Shown here piece after piece: positions 61,511 to 64,000 of a DNA stretch of 64,000 nt. The notes below the pieces were generated by a model. It saw nothing but the letters and a program-made list of their open reading frames with translations, made no database searches and had not been told where the DNA came from. The first letter of the stretch is position 1; the number at the start of each line of letters is the position of its first letter. Origin of the DNA: Morinoia aosen (lineage: Eukaryota; Arthropoda; Malacostraca; Amphipoda; Talitridae); assembly GCA_030386875.1 (NCBI GenBank), contig CM059567.1, positions 85,243,130 through 85,307,129 on the forward strand. Reading direction: 5' to 3'. The translations under genes and the position numbers were made by a program.

Positions 61511-62200
61511 AGCTTGAGCGTCGTGCACAAATTGGACATGTAGTTCTGCCGGTGTTATTCAAAGCGACAAATCCACAAATCCCCATCAGCGGGCACGAAT
61601 CATCAGCAAGCTCAGCTTAATTGAATTTTGCGATTACGATCAATAGAGAAGTCGATTTTTTAATTATTTGCTTCGCTTGGGTTTTAATGTATCTTCCGAT
61701 CCCGTTTGATCTGTATGTGGCACAAAGCTTTTTGGATATCAGTGATGACCTGTCCGAGGTTCATTAAGGCCACTTTGTTGACTCAGCTATATCCAATCTG
61801 TGTTGAAATTTGCATTAATTGTGAAGTCCTTTTTTCCCCGAGTTGATTTTTTTAAAGAACGATGTTTGAGTCGCTTCTGTTTTACAATTATTCAGTTCCA
61901 TGAAAATGTGCCCGGGAACGATTACTGGGAATGGATCGGCGATAATCGACATTGAGGGAACTAGTGAGTACCGTTCCCACAGCTCACAAAACTGAGCCTA
62001 GCTATAAAATTATCATAGATTTGTTGTTCCCATTAATTCATCGAGTAGCCCCAGGCTCTGGTGTACGTTAAACTATTATCCCTCACCCTCAGAGTAAGGC
62101 AAAAACAATTATAAGCAAATTTCGATGACACTCTTTCCTGTGATTTGATCTGCTGTGTTACAGGACTGCAGTCACAAGTATATGGCTGAGATAGTACGGG
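61511..62200. other. no supported gene
   Basis: AT-rich spacer before the hAT insertion. Nothing recognised. Confidence 0.5.
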
Positions 62201-62208
62201 TTCAAATT

Positions 62209-62345
62209 CAAAGCTGGACGTTATCGCGATAAATTATCGCGATATTTTATCGCGATAACGGTTTTGGGTTATCGGTTATCCGATATTTTTTTTCCCGAGT
62301 TATCGATTTATCGGTATCGCCGATAATTTTGGTTCCAAACTATCG
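62209..62345. repeat. left TATCG-rich palindromic end of hAT element
   Basis: TATCGCGATA occurs three times within 45 bp, followed by TTATCGGTTATCCG and ATCGATAATCGATAAT motifs. These are probably transposase-binding sites, inferred from their subterminal position. Confidence 0.8.
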
Positions 62346-62426
62346 ATAATCGATAATTTCAGTTTTTTCCGCTGGGATTCGACATGACGGGGCGGGACGA
62401 GTTCGGGACAGGAACTATACGTGTAG

Positions 62427-62478
62427 GATGTACGTGTTAAGGTGTAATAAGGTGTACGTGTTATGGTGTACGTGTTAT
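62427..62478 (+). repeat. 14-bp tandem repeat just before the hAT frame
   Basis: GGTGTACGTGTTAT occurs twice in tandem (62,451-62,478), with a diverged copy at 62,427-62,440. The start codon of the transposase frame overlaps the last unit. Confidence 0.8.
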
Positions 62479-62899
62479 GGTGTCAGATGTCAAGTCCCTG
62501 ATGGAGAGGAAGGTGGAGGAGTTCTTGCGGCGTGCTGACCTGAAGACCGCCAGCAGCAGCGATGACATGGAGACGTATGACTACTACGGCAGCATTTGTG
62601 ATGAGGAGGATGACACTGGGGGTCATAACAGGTTTACTAAGTCCAAGGCCGCTCATATTGTGCATGTGTGGCTGCAGGCCACTGAGACTGACAGTCTGGC
62701 AGACCCTCCCTTCAACAGCGAGAAGGTCCTCATCGACCTCTTTTTGAGGTACAACACGGCGATGCCGAGCAGCGCCGCGGTGGAGCGTTTGTTCTCCCTT
62801 GGAAAGGACATCCTCCGGGCCATGAGGAGCTGCCTCTCTGATGAAAACTTCAACATTCTTATGTTTATGAAGGGGAACATGCTGCAGAACCTCGTCTAA
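62477..62899 (+). CDS. hAT transposase C-terminal fragment, 140 codons
   Basis: The open frame carries the hAT dimerisation signature near its end: PSSAAVERLFSLGKDILRA, then LSDENFNILMFMKGN. This region makes hAT transposases multimerise. The BED finger, the RNase H-like catalytic core and the usual paired Trp before the signature are absent, so it cannot cut DNA. The stretch upstream is acidic (ICDEEDDTGG) and fits the linker of related proteins. Codons are much GC-richer than the neighbourhood. The frame is intact, but the ATG lies in a tandem repeat and may not be the original start. It could be a relic or act as a dominant inhibitor. Confidence 0.75.
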   Translation: MVSDVKSLMERKVEEFLRRADLKTASSSDDMETYDYYGSICDEEDDTGGHNRFTKSKAAHIVHVWLQATETDSLADPPFNSEKVLIDLFLRYNTAMPSSAAVERLFSLGKDILRAMRSCLSDENFNILMFMKGNMLQNLV

Positions 62900-63062
62900 A
62901 TTTAGTTATTTTACTTCAAACCGCAGTTTTTATTAGTAGACAGGATAAACATTTATTATTTTTTTCTAAAAGTTTTCAAAGACTTCTATTTTTTCTAAGA
63001 TTTTTCTGTTTTCCAAGATAAAGATTAAAAAAACATTTCGATTTGTTTTTTTATTCAAAATA

Positions 63063-63234
63063 CCAATATCGTCATCGAAATTATCGGAATTTTGGATTTA
63101 TCGATTTATCGGTGATCGATTATCGGCGATAAATTTTTCGCCAATTATCGATTATCGGTTATCGCCGATAAAGTTTTCGTTATCGATTTATCAGTTATCG
63201 CGATAACGTTTTTTCGATATCGTGCCCACCACTG
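63063..63234. repeat. right TATCG-rich palindromic end of hAT element
   Basis: Dense ATCGATTATCGGCGATAA-type motifs and one TTATCGCGATAA before the terminus, mirroring the left end in inverse order. Confidence 0.8.
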
Positions 63235-63242
63235 TTCAAATT

Positions 63243-64000
63243 TGACGCGTGACAACACACCGGGCAGTTTTGTGCCATAGCATGGAGCTCATTATTTGGT
63301 GTGATGTAATGAGGGGCAACGCGATTATTAGCCGCCGGAATGAAAAGCTGACAGACGCTTCGTCCAAAGTCATAACGTAAATGACGTTTATGTGGGTGAA
63401 AGGAAAATCACTGGCTGTAAATAGTTGATATTTCAGAACAACTTGTCAAGATGAGTATAAGACAGATATAGTAGAATTACACATCCCGAGATAACTAACA
63501 TAAAACAAGATATCTAATATCTGGTATTACTTTGCTATGGGCCGATTTCCTTAAAAAAATTCAGTACACGCTGTACACTATATACTATTCACTATGCAAG
63601 TTTAAGCGTATCAAGCATAAGTCCCTTAGAAGGCTATTAACATCTGGACCGAGTGCGTGTTTCCCGCACATTTCGCTGGTGGGCTTGGCTCCACGTATCT
63701 AACAATCGTGTACATAAGAAAGCTGTAACAAGTACACCAGAACTAATAACCTGATCTCAATAAAGAATACTCAGTTTCATTCCTAATTATGCTGCAGGAC
63801 CAAAATGCAAAAGCATGGTTTCCTATCCTAAAAATTCTAGAGAAACCTGCTTTCCAAATCTAATTCATCAAAAAGTTTTGATGTGTCATTACAAACGTAT
63901 TCTCATAAGACATAGTTACTTGCGGTAACTTTTACTAGTTAAGAGGTATGTTCACAGGTAAGTTTTTGGAGTTGATAACTTATTGGAAGTCAAGGTATCG
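63243..64000. other. no supported gene
   Basis: AT-rich spacer to the end of the window. Nothing recognised. Confidence 0.5.

Larger units (their letters stand above)
62209..63234 (+). mobile_element. hAT-derived element, 1,026 bp, with exact 8-bp duplication
   Basis: TTCAAATT at 62,201-62,208 and 63,235-63,242 is an exact 8-bp duplication, the length made by hAT transposases. The right end reads CAGTGGTGGGCACGATATCG on the minus strand, a typical hAT terminus. The left end CAAAGCTGGACG is a diverged match. Both ends run into dense TATCG/CGATA palindromes. The inside keeps only the C-terminal transposase coding part, so the copy is a deletion derivative and cannot move by itself. The exact duplication suggests a fairly recent insertion. 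Confidence 0.85.

Overview
The window looks like ordinary AT-rich, gene-poor nuclear DNA of an animal, most likely an arthropod. The reasons are introns with GT/AG borders, TATA and AATAAA signals, no operons or ribosome binding sites, and a mobile-element set of Penelope-like, hAT and mariner families. The arthropod call rests on this element mix and on a TATA-driven secreted Gly/Leu-rich protein gene. It is inference, not proof. Most short open frames look like chance, and no long intact cellular gene is visible.

Layout. At 10.4-13.2 kb lies a decayed Penelope-like retroelement: reverse transcriptase plus GIY-YIG endonuclease, flanked by two arms of about 0.68 kb in inverted orientation. 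Each arm repeats the endonuclease end and carries a hammerhead-ribozyme-like motif. A mariner transposase scrap follows at 15.6-15.8 kb. A 1.46-kb non-autonomous hAT element, with an 8-bp target duplication and the remains of a BED-type zinc finger, spans 16.4-17.9 kb. The best cellular gene is on the minus strand at 19.6-20.85 kb: TATA box, tiny first exon, 162-bp intron, signal peptide, Gly/Leu repeats and poly(A) signal, with the frame broken by small indels. It hides beneath a longer but spurious Pro/Arg-rich plus-strand frame.

A 20-bp minisatellite of 16 copies sits at 26.7 kb. A 182-bp nearly perfect hairpin is at 41.9 kb. An 18-bp repeat encoding a hexapeptide pattern is at 55.7 kb. 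A second hAT derivative, 1,026 bp with an exact 8-bp target duplication, is at 62.2-63.2 kb; it keeps an open frame for the transposase C-terminal dimerisation region.

Several short stretches look like exons of genes whose other parts I could not find. The best is a signal-peptide exon with a consensus donor at 50,118-50,169; others are at 2,986, 21,292, 23,739, 30,583 and (minus) 37,304. The elements do not form a pathway. The window is best read as intergenic or intronic DNA shaped by transposons, with one secreted-protein locus.
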